A stretch of 64,000 bases of DNA, from contig NW_005179234.1 of NCBI RefSeq assembly GCF_000350225.1, positions 34,513-98,512 on the forward strand, read 5' to 3'. The stretch is from Chondrus crispus (taxonomy: Eukaryota > Rhodophyta > Florideophyceae > Gigartinales > Gigartinaceae). Of the stretch, positions 19,700 to 29,531 are shown in pieces (the stretch's first letter is position 1; each line of letters opens with the position of its first letter). A program made the position numbers and the translations under genes. The notes beneath the pieces are model-generated. The model was not told the origin of the DNA. It ran no database searches and saw nothing but the letters and a program-made list of their open reading frames with translations.

Positions 19700-22453
19700 A
19701 TGTCGAGGTTGATAATCAAAGGTTTGCCAAGCCGGTACGATGACAAGAACTTGAGGCAACTGTTCTCTTTCGCCGGGGAAGTCACGGACGCGAAAGTTAT
19801 CAAAACGAAAGATGGTCGGTCTCGCCAGTTTGGTTTCATCGGCTTTCGAAACGGACAGGAAGCAAAGAAAGCGCGCCATCAACTGAACAATTCTTATGTT
19901 GATACACAGCGGGTCTCAGTGGACTTCGCGCATGCTGTGGGCGCAAACACCATCCCCAGACCGTGGTCCAAATATTCAGAGGGGAGCAGTCTGCATAAAA
20001 AGAACAATGCAGACGATGATGTCAGTATCCGAAAAGCATTTCTTAAGAAAGAGGCAGAGAGGAACAGGCGCATTCGGGAGCTCAAAGCGAAGCAGAGGGA
20101 GGACGGGGTAAAAGACGGAGACATCGCTGCATTGCGCGAGTTTCAAGAATCAGCGGGGAAGCGAGGATCAAACCCGTTGTGGGCAGATGGAGGAATTCGC
20201 GCGTTGGAGAAAAGCACACTCGTCGCTTCTAGGAAAACGGGCGGAGAAGGAACATTTTTGGAAAGAAAGCATGTGAAGTTTGATGTGCCAGACAGCGACG
20301 ACGAGGATGACGGATTATACGAGGATCTTCCAGACTCTTCCGCTTTAAATGAAGAAAAAGCAGACGGAGACGGAGATGCCACGGAAAAGGGAGATGGTTT
20401 AGCTCTGGATGAGGGCATTTCAGACATGGATTACTTCAAATCTAAAGTTGTGGCACAAAACGAGGGCGAGGATAAGGCTTCGGAATCGCAAAAGAGTGTC
20501 AGCGTCGAAGCTGCAGACACCGAACTTCAAGAACACAATGAGAACCGAGCACCTGAAACGTCACAAGAATCTGATGAAAGCGATGAGGAACAACAGGCTG
20601 GTAAAAGTAGCGAAAATGCTGCAGAGAAGAGGACTCAAAATGCGAATGAAAATCGTTTGGAATCGAAATTTCCATCGCGTGACGGCAATGCGGAGCGTAA
20701 GGCTGATGCGTCTGAGACCGGGCGCTTACTCGTTCGAAACCTGGCATACTCAATGACTGATGAAGAACTTGAGATGCTGTTTGAGCCATTTGGGACTCTG
20801 GCAGATGTTCATGTAGTAAGAGATAGACAGTCCGGCAAGTCACGAGGCATGGCATTCGTGCAGTATGTGACAGCCGAGAATGCCCCTCAAGCACTTTTGT
20901 CTGTTGATGGGACATTTCACAGTGGCCGCATACTGCATGTGCTTCCAGCACAGCCTCGCCCGGCGCTCTTGGATAACTACTCCGCAACCAGCGGTACCAC
21001 AAAAGCAGGGAATAGCAAATTTAAAGAGGGCAGAGAGGAATCATTGAAAGACTCTGCGCGGAAAGGATTGGATGCTCACGCTCAACATGCGCTACATTTG
21101 TCTTCTGACGCCGTTGCTCAGGTCATGGCAGATCGGCATTCGGTTTCGAAAGCTGACCTTTTCGGTACAAGTCGCGGTGAGTCTGGTGTAGCTGCGGTTA
21201 GACTTGCAATGGCAGAAGCAACTGTACAAGGGGAGACTAAGCAGTTTCTGCTGGAGAATGGAGTTAACCTAGGTTTATTACAACAAATGAACGAGGATCT
21301 GCATGCCACAACAGCAGCTGCTAGAAGAAAGAGACAGTCAAGGACAGCCTTTTTGGTGAAGAATTTACCGGCTAGAACACATGAAAGGCAGCTCGAGGGT
21401 ACGTTCAGTCGTTTTGGAAAGCTGAAACGTCTTGTCGTTGTGCCATCCGGGACTCTTGCTGTTGTCGAGTACGGCATTTCGTCAAACGCCAAAAAAGCGT
21501 ATAACTCCCTTGCTTACACAAAATTCCAGGATGCGCCTCTCTACTTGGAATGGCTTCCCGCGCAGGCACTGACGCCAGTTCACGACGACAACAAACTGGA
21601 CAAATCGTCGACTCTCGCTGAAAATGAGCCCGAAAACAAGGACCCCACAAGCGTTGCTGAAGGTGTGTCGACAACTCCTGAGAATGTAGAAGCCAAAACC
21701 GGCAGCGTGTATGTGAAAAACCTGAATTTCGAAACTCGCGATGCCGCGCTTAAGGAGCACTTTCAAAAGGTGCTGCGGAAACGCCCGAAAGTTGTGGCAA
21801 GTTTGCGATCGGCTACTGTGGCTCTGCGGCGAAAGAACGAGGGAAAAGCCTCAGAACGTCTTTCAATGGGTTTCGGGTTTCTGGAATTTTCGTCGAGAGC
21901 GCATGCAATAGAAGCCGTGAAGAATGCTCAGAATACCACTCTTGACGGTCATACACTGCAATTACGGCTCTCAAACAAGGATGATGAAGATCGAAGTCAA
22001 GGAGCTAAGCGAAAACGGGTTTCATCGAAGGGCAAGAAGCCAGGGCCCAAGCTGATCGTAAGAAATGTCGCCTTTGAAGCAACAAGAAGCGATATTCGAC
22101 AGCTATTCTCTGCGTTTGGTCAACTGAAGACGGTTCGAATACCCAGAAAAATTGATGGTTCACATCGTGGCTTCGCGTTTGTCGAGTTCGTTTCCAAAAA
22201 TGAAGCCAAAACGGCCTATGAGGCTTTGTCGGCATCTCATTTGTACGGAAGACATTTGGTCATAGAATACGCAGAGGACACCGGCACTGGCTTTGCCTCT
22301 ATAGCCGAAATGCAAGCGAGAGCTGCTACACAAATAGCAAGGAAGCGAACTCGGATGAGCGATGGAAGTAATGTTGCTGCAAGTGGTGGGGAAGAGCCAA
22401 GTGATGAGCTCGTTGACGAACAGGCGATGCTCGAGGATGAGCTGTACGCTTAG
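19700..22453 (+). CDS. MRD1: Multiple RRM protein Mrd1/RBM19 (18S rRNA processing)
   Basis: 917-residue nucleolar RNA-binding protein of the small-subunit processome, needed for early pre-rRNA cleavages and pseudoknot formation with U3 snoRNP in yeast. Five RNA-recognition motifs are visible: RRM1 at about 2-78 (RLIIKGLP / FGFIGF), RRM2 at 340-418 (RLLVRNLA / GMAFVQY), RRM3 at 549-620 (AFLVKNLP / LAVVEY), RRM4 at 668-760 (SVYVKNLN / GFGFLEF) and RRM5 at 782-860 (KLIVRNVA / GFAFVEF). This is the fungal-type count; animal RBM19 has six. A long acidic, Glu/Asp/Ser-rich linker separates RRM1 and RRM2. The 5' UTR starts in the TRM6-MRD1 divergent promoter. The 3' end is 44 bp from the convergent rhodanese gene. 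Single exon. Confidence 0.93.
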   Translation: MSRLIIKGLPSRYDDKNLRQLFSFAGEVTDAKVIKTKDGRSRQFGFIGFRNGQEAKKARHQLNNSYVDTQRVSVDFAHAVGANTIPRPWSKYSEGSSLHKKNNADDDVSIRKAFLKKEAERNRRIRELKAKQREDGVKDGDIAALREFQESAGKRGSNPLWADGGIRALEKSTLVASRKTGGEGTFLERKHVKFDVPDSDDEDDGLYEDLPDSSALNEEKADGDGDATEKGDGLALDEGISDMDYFKSKVVAQNEGEDKASESQKSVSVEAADTELQEHNENRAPETSQESDESDEEQQAGKSSENAAEKRTQNANENRLESKFPSRDGNAERKADASETGRLLVRNLAYSMTDEELEMLFEPFGTLADVHVVRDRQSGKSRGMAFVQYVTAENAPQALLSVDGTFHSGRILHVLPAQPRPALLDNYSATSGTTKAGNSKFKEGREESLKDSARKGLDAHAQHALHLSSDAVAQVMADRHSVSKADLFGTSRGESGVAAVRLAMAEATVQGETKQFLLENGVNLGLLQQMNEDLHATTAAARRKRQSRTAFLVKNLPARTHERQLEGTFSRFGKLKRLVVVPSGTLAVVEYGISSNAKKAYNSLAYTKFQDAPLYLEWLPAQALTPVHDDNKLDKSSTLAENEPENKDPTSVAEGVSTTPENVEAKTGSVYVKNLNFETRDAALKEHFQKVLRKRPKVVASLRSATVALRRKNEGKASERLSMGFGFLEFSSRAHAIEAVKNAQNTTLDGHTLQLRLSNKDDEDRSQGAKRKRVSSKGKKPGPKLIVRNVAFEATRSDIRQLFSAFGQLKTVRIPRKIDGSHRGFAFVEFVSKNEAKTAYEALSASHLYGRHLVIEYAEDTGTGFASIAEMQARAATQIARKRTRMSDGSNVAASGGEEPSDELVDEQAMLEDELYA

Positions 22454-22497
22454 CTTAGACAAAGCAAGCATTCATCTGATTTCTCTGTTATGTGTTA

Positions 22498-23403
22498 TCA
22501 TAGTGGACCTCCAGCATTCATATTAGAATGACATGCACGACAGCAGCCACCATGCTCTTTGTAAAAGTATTCTGTACAGCGAGCACTGTTGCAAAGCAGT
22601 ACACGAGAGCGACAGTGAATACATCGCCAGCCTTTTGAATAGTCATCCCACAACCCTTTGCAAGCGACACACTTCCCTACCGTGGTCGCCTGTGTTGTGC
22701 CCAGGGCAAGACGTGTGTCAAAAACCAAATTCTTGCCTTGGAAAGCATCACCTCCACATGGATACTGCTTCAAAAATCGATCTATACCTCCATGTAGCTG
22801 ACCAATAGACTTTACGATGTCCATGTTTCTCAAAAGCGCAGAAGCTCTCTCGCAGCGGATACCCCCCGTGCAGTACATCAGCACTCGCCTGTCCCTGAAT
22901 CTCTCCTTATTTTCTCGAATGTATTTGGGCAAGTCGGAGAACTGTCTAATCGATGGTAAGACTGCGCCCTTGAATCGCCCGATTGCGTGTTCGTATTGAT
23001 TTCGAACATCAAGCACAACGACGTCTTTCGATGGGCTCAAGACTTCTTTTCTGAAAGTATTGGGACCTATGTGCGGTGCAGCATCTCGCCAGGATGCTAG
23101 TTCTTCGGCGACTCCCAGTGTAACCAATTCTCGACATATCCGAATCTTCCACCCTCCTGGAAAATTCTCGGCAGATCCAGGTGATACCTTAAAGTCTAAA
23201 TCCGCAAGCTGAAGCTCCGATAAAAGGGCTCGATGAAACTTCTCAACAGCTGCTTCAGAACCGCCAAATGTCCCGTTTATACCCTCAGCACTTACACGTA
23301 TTCTACCGGCGAGCCCCAACGGCGGCCCGAGAGAACGTAAACGAGTTGCCAGGTCTTCGACATCCTTCACGTCAGTGTAGTGGTAAAACAGAGAAACTGG
23401 CAT
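22498..23403 (-). CDS. Rhodanese-domain protein, TrhO/TSTD2-like (UPF0176)
   Basis: 301 residues from MPVSLFYHYTDV; upstream frame extension only uses GTG. The order of domains matches the YceA/TrhO family, whose bacterial members hydroxylate U34 of tRNA, and eukaryotic TSTD2. It starts with a ferredoxin-like N-terminal domain (with RIRVSAEGINGTFGG). A rhodanese domain follows with VVVLDVRNQYEHAIGRFKGA and the active-site loop YCTGGIRCERAS, whose first Cys is the likely catalytic residue. A Cys-rich tail with at least eight cysteines (CVACKGLW, CIHC, CRACHS) probably binds zinc. This tail is typical of the eukaryotic and some bacterial members. The activity on tRNA is inferred, not shown, for eukaryotes. 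Convergent with MRD1. Confidence 0.87.
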   Translation of the reverse strand: MPVSLFYHYTDVKDVEDLATRLRSLGPPLGLAGRIRVSAEGINGTFGGSEAAVEKFHRALLSELQLADLDFKVSPGSAENFPGGWKIRICRELVTLGVAEELASWRDAAPHIGPNTFRKEVLSPSKDVVVLDVRNQYEHAIGRFKGAVLPSIRQFSDLPKYIRENKERFRDRRVLMYCTGGIRCERASALLRNMDIVKSIGQLHGGIDRFLKQYPCGGDAFQGKNLVFDTRLALGTTQATTVGKCVACKGLWDDYSKGWRCIHCRSRVLLCNSARCTEYFYKEHGGCCRACHSNMNAGGPL

Positions 23404-23791
23404 CGCTCGATGGCTGTCCACAAAGAATCGGAAACTTCTCCAATGGGACGGACTGAGATGCACAGGCCTGGGCCGTGCGGTGAGTGGTACTTTTTAAATG
23501 TGTCACCGATTTCGTTGTTTTTTTGGTTTCGACAAAAAAAAGGAGCGGCGACGACGGAAAGCCACCCTCATGGCTGGTAGAGCCGCAATACCAGAGGGAC
23601 GATCCAGCATGCCGGTTGCCTGACAACGAAAGAAGCATGGCCCTTAAGCGAGATTCTGGACAAAACTTTACTTTAGTTAAAATGAGCAACGGGAATTCCT
23701 TCGCAAAACACTTCTTTAAGCGATGGTTTTCTGATGTCCTTGAAGTCTGGTAAACACAACGACCAGGTAGACTTGTATGACACTGCTAATT

Positions 23792-24574
23792 CTAAACGCA
23801 TAGCACTGCGTTAATGCAACCATCGTTCTCAGGATTGTTTGTAACCTGTGCATACTTTCCCCATACGACCTTACCTGAGTTCGTGACCAACCCCAACTCT
23901 GACACGTTAACCTCAATGACGGTACCCCTTGTGATAACGCCCAATGAAGTAAACATTTGACTACTCGGGTTCTTTTTGACTCCAATAATATCCAGACAAA
24001 ACGTGGTCTTAAGCTCCGGATGGGTAACATGGGCCTTCTTAAACCTCAAACCCATCGGTCGAATAAACCTCTCATACTTAGGAGGCTTCCTCGTGAACCC
24101 CTCACCCACATACGTGACCTTCGTAACCATTCTCTTCCACTGCTTCTTCTGCCTCTTCCCGGTCTTAACCACCTTAAACATCTCATCCTCCGCAATGGCC
24201 CTAACCTTCGGCAACGGAACGTCCCACTTGCCAGCCTTCTCCTTCCTCTTCTGCTTGAGGGTATTACTAAGGACCTTACTCCTAGTCTGCTGCTCCCTGT
24301 CGAGCAGGTAGGCCGGGACCGCTCCGTCGCGCACCTTGTCATCCACCTTGGCTGTCTTGTCCTTCTCGAAGTGCATGTTGATGGCCTTCTTCATGGCGGC
24401 CTTCTCCTTAAAGCGCTGCTTGTTGTAGATCTTCGCCTTGATCCCCGTGAGGGTGCGTGCCTGCTCCGAGCGCCGCCGCCCGGCCCGCGCGTCCCGCTTG
24501 CGCTCCCGCTCGTGCTGGTCCATCCGCACGCCATAGCGCTTCCGGTGCAGCTCCATGTACTCGCCCTGCGGCAT
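23792..24574 (-). CDS. NSA2: Ribosome biogenesis protein Nsa2 (TINP1)
   Basis: 260-residue protein of the pre-60S particle needed for 27S pre-rRNA processing in the nucleolus. It has the family's basic N-terminus [14 protein letters not shown] with E-R-x-R-K-R repeats, the helical segment [19 protein letters not shown], and the conserved [28 protein letters not shown], continuing to [18 protein letters not shown]. The C-terminal beta-barrel is eS8-like and ends in [16 protein letters not shown], a near-invariant family terminus. Length equals the yeast and human proteins. The start codon is supported by the conserved MPQGEY beginning. The gene is divergent from the small membrane-protein gene at 25.0 kb; the region between is the shared promoter. 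Confidence 0.96.
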   Translation of the reverse strand: MPQGEYMELHRKRYGVRMDQHERERKRDARAGRRRSEQARTLTGIKAKIYNKQRFKEKAAMKKAINMHFEKDKTAKVDDKVRDGAVPAYLLDREQQTRSKVLSNTLKQKRKEKAGKWDVPLPKVRAIAEDEMFKVVKTGKRQKKQWKRMVTKVTYVGEGFTRKPPKYERFIRPMGLRFKKAHVTHPELKTTFCLDIIGVKKNPSSQMFTSLGVITRGTVIEVNVSELGLVTNSGKVVWGKYAQVTNNPENDGCINAVLCV

Positions 24575-25039
24575 TTTGGTGGGTGTGGGTTGTTTGGACG
24601 GCGAGGAGAGTCTTGGTCTTCACTGGTAGACGCGACGAAGTCTACCCTTTCGGTCGCTCGCTCGCGACGATGGGAAAACGGAATCCTTCCCGACTGGGTG
24701 TTAAAATCCACTCACCCACACCTTCACAAGAAACTCCCTGAATGAGGATGAAACGCTGTCGACGGCGTTCGGTCGTGACGGGTGGGCAAACACAGACTCT
24801 TGATGGCATCACCATTGCCGCCGCCGCCTTCACAGTTGCTGGCAACTGTGAAGCGAAAACAACTCAAAAAATAAAAACTCGTTCCGTATCAACGGGACCT
24901 CCATTTACAGTAACGGAGAGCGATGACCAGCATCCCGAAATTACAGACGCAGGAGCATTTGAGCTCCTCCCTCTCCCGCCTTCACTTTCCGGTTCCTTCT
25001 GCACTCACACCTCCTCTTCGCCCCCCTTTCTTATCCGCC

Positions 25040-25510
25040 ATGTCATCCGATTCCCCTCGCCCACGCATCTTTGTCGGGCAAAGGAGGCGCCCGCCGGGCG
25101 ATCCGCAGGCCGGCATGGGTGTCTCGGTCGGCTGTTTCATGGGCGCGGGCTACGGCCTCTTCGTTGGCTTTGGCAATCTCATGCCACTCGGCAAGCACAC
25201 GGCTCTAGTCTACCCGGACTTCTCTGCGCGGCCGTTCGCGTACGATGGGAGCCTGGCGGGGGCCTTCTGCGGCGCGACGCTGAGCGCGGGCTTCGCCTCC
25301 GCGGTGGGGATGCACCTGGGGTATAGCTGGAGCATCCTCGGCGACCTTCTCCCGTCGCGCGACGTGGCCACACGCCGCATCTCGGGCATACAACGCACCC
25401 CAGGCGACCGGCTGGTCGCCTGGCTGCGGCGGCGCGCCAGCGGCGTCACGCCCCCAGCTGCCCGAGCAGGCGCAGGCGCACGGCGTCGACGCATCGCCTC
25501 GCAGCCATGA
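25040..25510 (+). CDS. Small Gly-rich putative membrane protein
   Basis: 156-residue frame from MSSDSPRPRIF, not recognised. Two Gly-rich hydrophobic stretches are visible: MGVSVGCFMGAGYGLFVGFG and, 40 residues later, GSLAGAFCGATLSAGFASAVGM. The spacing of small residues suggests glycine-zipper membrane helices, as in Tim17/Rcf-like organelle membrane proteins, but no family signature is complete. The C-terminus is Arg/Ala-rich. The last 65 bases overlap in antisense the coding end of the convergent zinc-finger gene, so this C-terminus might be shorter in reality. The start was chosen because upstream residues from 24923 are Pro/Ser-rich and a C-rich promoter-like tract precedes the ATG. Confidence 0.5.
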   Translation: MSSDSPRPRIFVGQRRRPPGDPQAGMGVSVGCFMGAGYGLFVGFGNLMPLGKHTALVYPDFSARPFAYDGSLAGAFCGATLSAGFASAVGMHLGYSWSILGDLLPSRDVATRRISGIQRTPGDRLVAWLRRRASGVTPPAARAGAGARRRRIASQP

Positions 25511-25956
25511 GGCCCTTGGCCAGCGCGGCGCGCGGGCCGGACGCTTTGAGGCGCAGACCGGACCCGCTGCACATGTCGCACGGCACGTAGCGCCGCATCA
25601 CGCACAACGGGCACGGGATCTGCTGCTTGACTTTGGCGGAGAACATCTGCGCGGGGCGTCGCAGGGGGGGGGGAGGGTTAGAGCGGGTGCAAGGGAGGAG
25701 AGAGCGGACAGGGGGGCAGGCAGGGACGTACGCAGATGCCCTCGCCCGCGCAGAGCGGGCAGCGAGAGATGCCGAAGCCCGCGCAGCGCGCGCACGGGCG
25801 GCGGCCGCGGCGGCGCACGAAGAGGCCGCGGCGCGTTCGCGGGGCCGAGAGACGGCGGGCCAGAGAGGTTACCACGACGCCGCCGAGCAGGCCGCCGAGA
25901 GCCGCGCCGGGGAGAATGCCTATCTGGAGAGATCGCGGGCACGTAGGCATGGACAT
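25446..25956 (-). CDS. DnaJ-type zinc-finger membrane protein, two exons
   Basis: Joined from 25732-25956 (exon 1) and 25446-25646 (exon 2), 141 residues. The 85 bp intron (25647-25731) has donor GTACGT and acceptor GCGCAG, and splicing keeps the frame. A hydrophobic segment (ILPGAALGGLLGGVVVTSLA) near residues 13-32 is followed by four Cys pairs: CARCAGFG, CPLCAGEG, CPLCVMRR and CDMCSGSG. This is the CxxCxGxG arrangement of the DnaJ zinc-binding domain without a J domain, as in plastid proteins such as BSD2 and LQY1, which help assemble Rubisco or photosystem II. Function here is inferred only by analogy. Start chosen at MSMPTCPRS. Its 3' end overlaps the neighbouring plus-strand gene by 65 bp. 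Confidence 0.7.
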
Positions 25957-26171
25957 GGTAGGGGGCGGCGGTGCGGCAGCTGCATGCGAATGGTGCGGCG
26001 GTGGGAGGAAGGCGGGAGATGGCGGGTGCAGAATGAGGGTGCGCGGGTGGTGGCGGGAATGGCGCGCGGGAATGGTGGGCACTGCGGGAAGATTTTGGAG
26101 AAATTTCGGTTGTCATATCGCGGACGAGTGGTTAAGGGGGAAATGCATCACGTACCGTTACCGTACATACT

Positions 26172-26207
26172 GTACCCAAGGGTACCTTCGAAGGTACCCT
26201 TGGGTAC
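26172..26207. repeat. Perfect 36 bp palindrome
   Basis: Centre TTCGAA, arms built from GTACCC-AAGGGTACC. Strand-symmetric over 36 bases with no loop. Related shorter copies lie at 33344-33361 (18 bp) and near 5806-5823. No gene is seen between about 25957 and 27181, apart from this palindrome and a poly-C tract near 26796-26815. Confidence 0.9.
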
Positions 26208-27052
26208 CGTAGGCACAGTTGCGGGGGGAAATGCATGCCGAACGCAGTTCGCTGCCACAGTGCTCTTCTACCGTACACACTAACCGGTAGGCACAGTTGT
26301 GTCCTGTTTGAAGCGAGCGATCAGAGATGCCAGGCTTTGAAGGGGAATGCTACAGTACCTCTACAACAGGCGACATGATAGATTCTTAGGTATCGTATGG
26401 TAAAGGTCGTCGCGGGGCAGCCTGCAGCAGAAGCACTTTTTGCACACGTGATGCTGAACGATGCTGTACGCGGGGTCGTGCACACAGTTCCGCAGGCGGG
26501 GACCGAACACAAAATGCGAAGGGTTATCACTGCCCGAGAGATGGAGAAATGGAAGCGCGGGTGCTTCAGTGCTCACTTGGAGTGGCAGTGCCACTGTTGA
26601 GTCAACAGTGTTGACTGTTGACATCAACACTACTCACGAGGCACTGGGGGCGCTTGAGCGATGTTGAGAGTGCTGACATGAACAGCGATGTACGGCTCGA
26701 AGATGTACGGCTGGAGGATGGCCGACGTCCCACCTACAGTATTCCCCTGTGCCAAAATCTCATAAATATATTCACATTTCAACAATCCCAACAACCCCCC
26801 CCCCCCCCCCCCCCATCCATTCTGCCCACTTTCTGTCGGGCTAACCCCCCATGCCCCCCCCCCCGCCTGTCCCACGTGTCGTCACGCATGCTGCGGGGTC
26901 CAACCACCGGCCCATCGCCCTTCTCCCATCCTCACCAACTCATCTGCAACTTTTAGACCGCTAGTCCACTTCCTCTTCCCGGTCGATGTGCACAATTGGC
27001 AACTCCTCCAGCAACACCACATTCACGGGGGGTTAACCATTGGACTGCACTT

Positions 27053-27058
27053 TATAAA
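27053..27058 (+). promoter_or_regulatory. TATA box of Aph-1 gene
   Basis: TATAAA 124 bases before the start codon, preceded by a C-rich tract and followed by a pyrimidine-rich leader. Confidence 0.55.
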
Positions 27059-27181
27059 TCGACCACCTAAGACTCAGGAAGGACTGCTTCGCAGAGACTC
27101 ATCGAAGACCCACACCGTTTCTACTGCTCTATCCAATCGCCCTGTACCATCTCCGCCGTTCAGCTCGGCCCATTTCCCGCC

Positions 27182-27913
27182 ATGGTCACCCTCGTAGCCG
27201 TCGGCGTCCTTCTGCTATCCGCGGGCCCCTCGGTCGCCATCTGGTTGGTCATGCTGCAGCGCCGCGCGCATCTCCTGGTCATCGGCATCTTCGCCGCCTT
27301 CACCTGGTGCCTCGCCATGATGCTAGCGGGCACCATCTGGATAGCCATCCCGCCCTTGAAGGACATTTTCCCGTGGGCCATCTTCCTCGCCGTGTCCATG
27401 CAAGAGCTCATGCGCTACGTCCTCTCCGTCGTCTTCCGCCTCATGGCGCGCAACGGCCACGGCATCCACGCCTTCCTGCGCCAGGGCGCCAAGAACCAGA
27501 TGCTCACCGGCATGGCCGTCGGCGCCGGCTACGCCCTCATGGCCGTCCTCATCCAGTTTTACTCGATTATCGCAGACAACTTTTCCGATGATACCGCAGT
27601 ATACAACGACACATGCCCCGTCAACTTCTTCGTCGCCGCGGGCTCCTTCACCTTGGCCTACTCTCTTTTGCACATCTTCCTCGGCATTCTCGTCTGGCCC
27701 GCCTTCAGCGCCAGCTCCTCGCTGCAGTATGGCTTGGTCGCCTATGTCTTGCATCTCGGCCTCGCAGAGCTCAGTCTCGTCAACAGAAAGAACAGCGGTT
27801 GCGCTTGGAACCTCGGCCTGACCTGGGCACTCGTTCTAATCTCCGCGCTCGCCATCAGTGTCATGTCAAAGGCTAGATTGAAGAAGGATGGCGGCGGAAA
27901 CATTAACACATAG
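27182..27913 (+). CDS. APH1: Gamma-secretase subunit Aph-1
   Basis: 243-residue seven-span membrane protein, the scaffold of the gamma-secretase intramembrane protease (with presenilin, nicastrin and Pen-2) in the ER/Golgi/endosomal system. Seven hydrophobic segments are visible. The family marker after span 3 is kept as SMQELMRYVLSVVFRLM, then the Gly-rich span 4 (GMAVGAGYALM), and a C-P motif opening span 5 (CPVNFFVAAGS). The two conserved membrane histidines are His164 (LLHIFLG) and His191 (VLHLGLAELSLVN), which contact presenilin. Length is close to the usual 245-265. A TATA box lies upstream. The gene converges with the longin-like gene, 54 bp apart. None of the other complex subunits is in this window. 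Confidence 0.88.
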   Translation: MVTLVAVGVLLLSAGPSVAIWLVMLQRRAHLLVIGIFAAFTWCLAMMLAGTIWIAIPPLKDIFPWAIFLAVSMQELMRYVLSVVFRLMARNGHGIHAFLRQGAKNQMLTGMAVGAGYALMAVLIQFYSIIADNFSDDTAVYNDTCPVNFFVAAGSFTLAYSLLHIFLGILVWPAFSASSSLQYGLVAYVLHLGLAELSLVNRKNSGCAWNLGLTWALVLISALAISVMSKARLKKDGGGNINT

Positions 27914-27967
27914 CAATCGCTGACTAACTAAACCAGTTTTGAACCTCGCTTTTACTCGTGCCTCTCT

Positions 27968-29016
27968 TCAAGTCACCCCGCGCGAGCCTTGTAGACCTTT
28001 CATTAACACCAACACTACAGATGTAATAACACCAATGAGTACGAGCAGGGAGCAGGGAGCAGGCGAAGCAAACATAATTCAGTATGCGGCAAAGGCGGAC
28101 GTTAAAAGAAAGAGCACACGCACTTAAACAAACAGGAATAGAAAACTTACGTTGTTCCAGCACTTGGCTGCATGACCCGATTACATCCTGGCAAGAGCTA
28201 AATGTATTTGATGGTTGTAAGACAATCACCAACGTTGCGCCATCAAATCTCTCAACTCGAATATCATCCCCAATTGTGACCACAGCCGTCTCATCTCCTT
28301 GTGAGGCCAGCGCGTCATCACCGGCAGCAAGCAGTGCTTGCAAATCTGCAATCATTGTAGACCCTGACCTGCTTCCCGACGGGTACCATATGCTCTCAAG
28401 AGACTTCCGAAACGTCCCTTCGAGGCCGTGTCGCACTAAGTAGGCTTGCCGAATAGCGGCATTAGATTCCACTAGCAGCGTATACCAAAAAGAACACACG
28501 AAGAAAGGGTTAGCAAGCACGTTAATGGGACGGAGTTGTTCACGACTCGCGCATACCATGCCGGGTCTACGTACGAAACTCGAGGAGGGGAAAAACTGAG
28601 GCTACAATAGCCGGGCGCACCAGCGCTCCGAAGCCTTTAAATATGTCTTCAACTCCCTGCACGTTGGCTAGTTGCAAAGAGAGAAGGCGTTCTGCATAGT
28701 TCTCTTTAAACACCGTCAAAAGCTGTAAACCAACAGAGTGACCGTAAAGGTCCGCATCACCTGTGTCATGAAACAGCACAGCCCGCAAGTGCTCCGACCC
28801 GGCTTCATCGTTTCCGATAGGGATTTCCAAGGCGGTGATAGTTACGTTTTCGAGTTCAATGTGGGTAATTGGGATGCCAATTGATCGTACTGAAAACTCT
28901 CCCAAAGCTGTCACGAGCCCAGCGATCAGTCGTGGTTGATTCGGGGCCCTGGTGAACACTTTGCGATACAAGACGAGGCCACCTCGGCCAGAGATGATCA
29001 TGAAGCTGTGCAACAT
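27968..29016 (-). CDS. Longin-like domain protein, three exons
   Basis: Exons 28575-29016, 28151-28471 and 27968-28014 give 269 residues. Introns are 103 bp (28472-28574, donor GTACGT) and 136 bp (28015-28150, donor GTAAGT, acceptor TGTAG). All three exons join in frame and the last is 47 bp. The N-terminus MLHSFMIISGRGGLVLYRK and the following VTALGEFSVRSIG and VLFHDTGD segments have the look of a longin/roadblock-type trafficking domain (similar to the first domain of Fuz/Mon1 proteins). A second, similar unit ends with a strand FDGATLVIVL. I cannot name the family. Such proteins act in vesicle-tethering or Rab-GEF complexes; that is inference. Exon 3 rests on splice signals and frame only. 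Confidence 0.6.
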
Positions 29017-29531
29017 GATGGTAAAAGCTCAATAGCAGATGAATATGAACATTTGATGGTGCAGCAAAATAGTCGTGCGGACGACCCACTTACTCCAAGA
29101 GCCTCAGTTTCCTTTCCGGACGCTGAACCATGAAGATTGTGTGCACGTTTGAATCACCTTCGACTCAACTCCAAACGGCAAATTCCTGTGTAGCAGACTT
29201 GCTGTATCTGCGGATAATGGGAAAGATCGAAATTTTGAGGAGAATCTCAACAGCCGATCAAATCTTTCAGAATTTGTTGCTTGACCGTCCCGTCTAACCA
29301 AGAGAAATGGATCTCACATGCTTGCAGACAATTCAAACTCGGCCAACTTACCCATGACAACTGGGTAATCACTGCCATGTGGCTTCAAATGCTGTCGATT
29401 TCTTTCCCGAAGCTTCGTTTACGATCATTGAAAACATGCAGGATCAAGTATTTTCAGCTGCCTTAGCTCCGTAATATTTTGCAGTCCTAAGCACAGCTGC
29501 CCATCCATTTGTCACAACCCCGTCGTTCACA

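Noticed and set aside
27307-27821. Several frames of 77-143 residues overlapping Aph-1
   Set aside because: Out-of-frame shadows of the Aph-1 gene in GC-rich sequence.
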